DNA from: Utricularia gibba | Taxonomy: Eukaryota; Streptophyta; Magnoliopsida; Lamiales; Lentibulariaceae | Direction: 5' to 3' | DNA length: 64,000 nucleotides | NCBI GenBank assembly: GCA_002189035.1 | Contig: CM007990.1 | Coordinates: 1,426,001 to 1,490,000, forward strand | Shown: in pieces, positions 63,096 to 64,000 of the stretch | How the letters are laid out: each line of letters opens with the position of its first letter | How positions within the stretch are numbered: position 1 is the first letter of the stretch | The notes under the pieces: generated by a model | Told to the model about the DNA's origin: nothing | What the model saw: the letters and a program-made list of their open reading frames with translations, nothing else | Databases searched by the model: none | Position numbers and translations under genes: made by a program

Positions 63096-64000
63096 CTAAA
63101 AAAAAAGTAGAAACCATTTGAACACACCTCAGGTACAGTAGTCAAAATTGCAGGCACAGAAATGTTGGTGACCTAAGCTAGCACAAGTTGTACTAGTAAA
63201 TGAATGAAGAACAGAGTTTGCTTAGAAGATAAACAGAAACTCAGCCTACATGGAATGAAATTGGTTGTCTTTATTCTACAAAACATTACCGCTCCGTCAA
63301 TTAAGGCTTCATAATCCACCAGACTTAAAAGGATTGTCAAATACGGACAATGAATTTACTCGCCTACAAAGTTGACCAAATCCATTGCAATCAGCAGCAT
63401 ATCGATACTTGAGACTTTCAACCGCATCAATAAATGAAGTTTAATTCAAAACATAACTCTCCCCCTCAAAATTTAACCCATAGAAGATTCATCTGAAGTA
63501 GACCATTGCATAAAAAAGATGGTGGCAAACCAATGCCAGGGGAAAGGGTTCAGTCTTCGTGTAGCTGAGTAGCTAAAGCAGATTAATATATAGACTCTGG
63601 ACAGTTAATGATCTTTGTAACATGAACTGAAGCTGGGATAATAACACACAGAAAAAGCACCTAAATGCCTCAAAGCTGAAAAAGAGTCAATTTCCGTGAA
63701 AGATCGGCAGCTAAATTAGGCCAATCTAATGACTCTCCACTGTTAGAGATCCTTGTATATGAACCTTATGGGTAAAAACAGAAAATTTTACTTTTTCCCT
63801 AGAAAGCTCTTTAACCAGAAAAAAACATTAAGGTGAAGCAAACAACAAATAGGGGCAGCAACATACGACCCCACATACTGTAGAACTGCAATGACCAAGC
63901 ACTGGTTCACCTCACGGATTAAGACTCGCTTTGATGATATAAAAAAGCTGGTGGCTTCTTCATACAGAAGAAGTATTATTTTACATGCAGCATTTAAGAA
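63096..64000. other. Right edge: probable intron of the DEP-DUF547 gene
   Basis: A pyrimidine-rich acceptor (poly-T then TAG) sits at 63096-63105, so this stretch should be intronic in the minus-strand gene. No exon consistent with the start of a DEP domain was recognised, and no other feature. Confidence 0.45.

Overview
This is nuclear DNA of a flowering plant, most likely a eudicot. Spliced genes with short GT-AG introns sit in AT-rich spacers that carry MITEs and a Mutator-like element. Plant-specific families are present: FKF1/ADAGIO, DRP1 dynamin, TMK receptor kinase, class II TPS, HsfA8, XTH and IAR1. I cannot place the species from the sequence alone. Exon boundaries were set by hand from reading frame, splice consensus and family conservation. 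Where a model closes in phase over every exon, the gene call is firm even though no alignment was run.

Layout, left to right: 3' end of a patatin-like lipase (1-696, +) and a complete tandem copy (1861-3665, +); plant LpxC (3741-5487, +); membrane RING-H2 E3 ligase (5848-7914, -); dynamin-related DRP1C (8219-12035, +), head-to-head with the RING gene; blue-light F-box protein FKF1 (12702-15244, -) with a circadian-type promoter cluster at 15860-15974; class II trehalose-6-phosphate synthase (16778-19486, -); vacuolar iron transporter VIT1 (23601-24842, +); HsfA8 (25489-27079, -); TMK-type LRR receptor kinase (28652-31550, +); RNA demethylase ALKBH10B (33691-36767, -); a group III XTH (38646-40082, -); a Gfo/Idh/MocA oxidoreductase (44693-46623, +); a DUF1664 protein (47522-50044, +); zinc transporter IAR1 (50450-53429, -); a G2-like/GARP repressor-type factor (60215-61209, +); and the 3' half of a DEP-DUF547 gene (61763-63095, -), which runs off the right side.

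The repeat content sits mainly at 40.1-44.7 kb and 53.6-60.2 kb. It includes a 369-bp hAT-type MITE with exact 8-bp target duplications, a 379-bp Tourist-like MITE, and a 2.66-kb decayed Mutator-like element. The latter has an 11-bp target duplication and holds both a transposase relic (+) and a Plant Mobile Domain relic (-). It sits inside a ~248-bp tandem repeat whose neighbouring intact copy shows the pre-insertion site.

Two patterns cross the window. First, five single-base frameshifts in three otherwise normal genes (LpxC, FKF1, ALKBH10B) all fall in C/G runs and all look like one lost base. Sequencing or assembly error is the simplest explanation. Second, four introns in three genes appear to use GC-AG splice sites, more than the roughly 1% usual in plants. 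The genes are functionally unrelated. I found no operon-like or clearly new multi-gene system; the best leads are the MULE/PMD element, the FKF1 promoter cluster and a small membrane-peptide ORF just upstream of IAR1.
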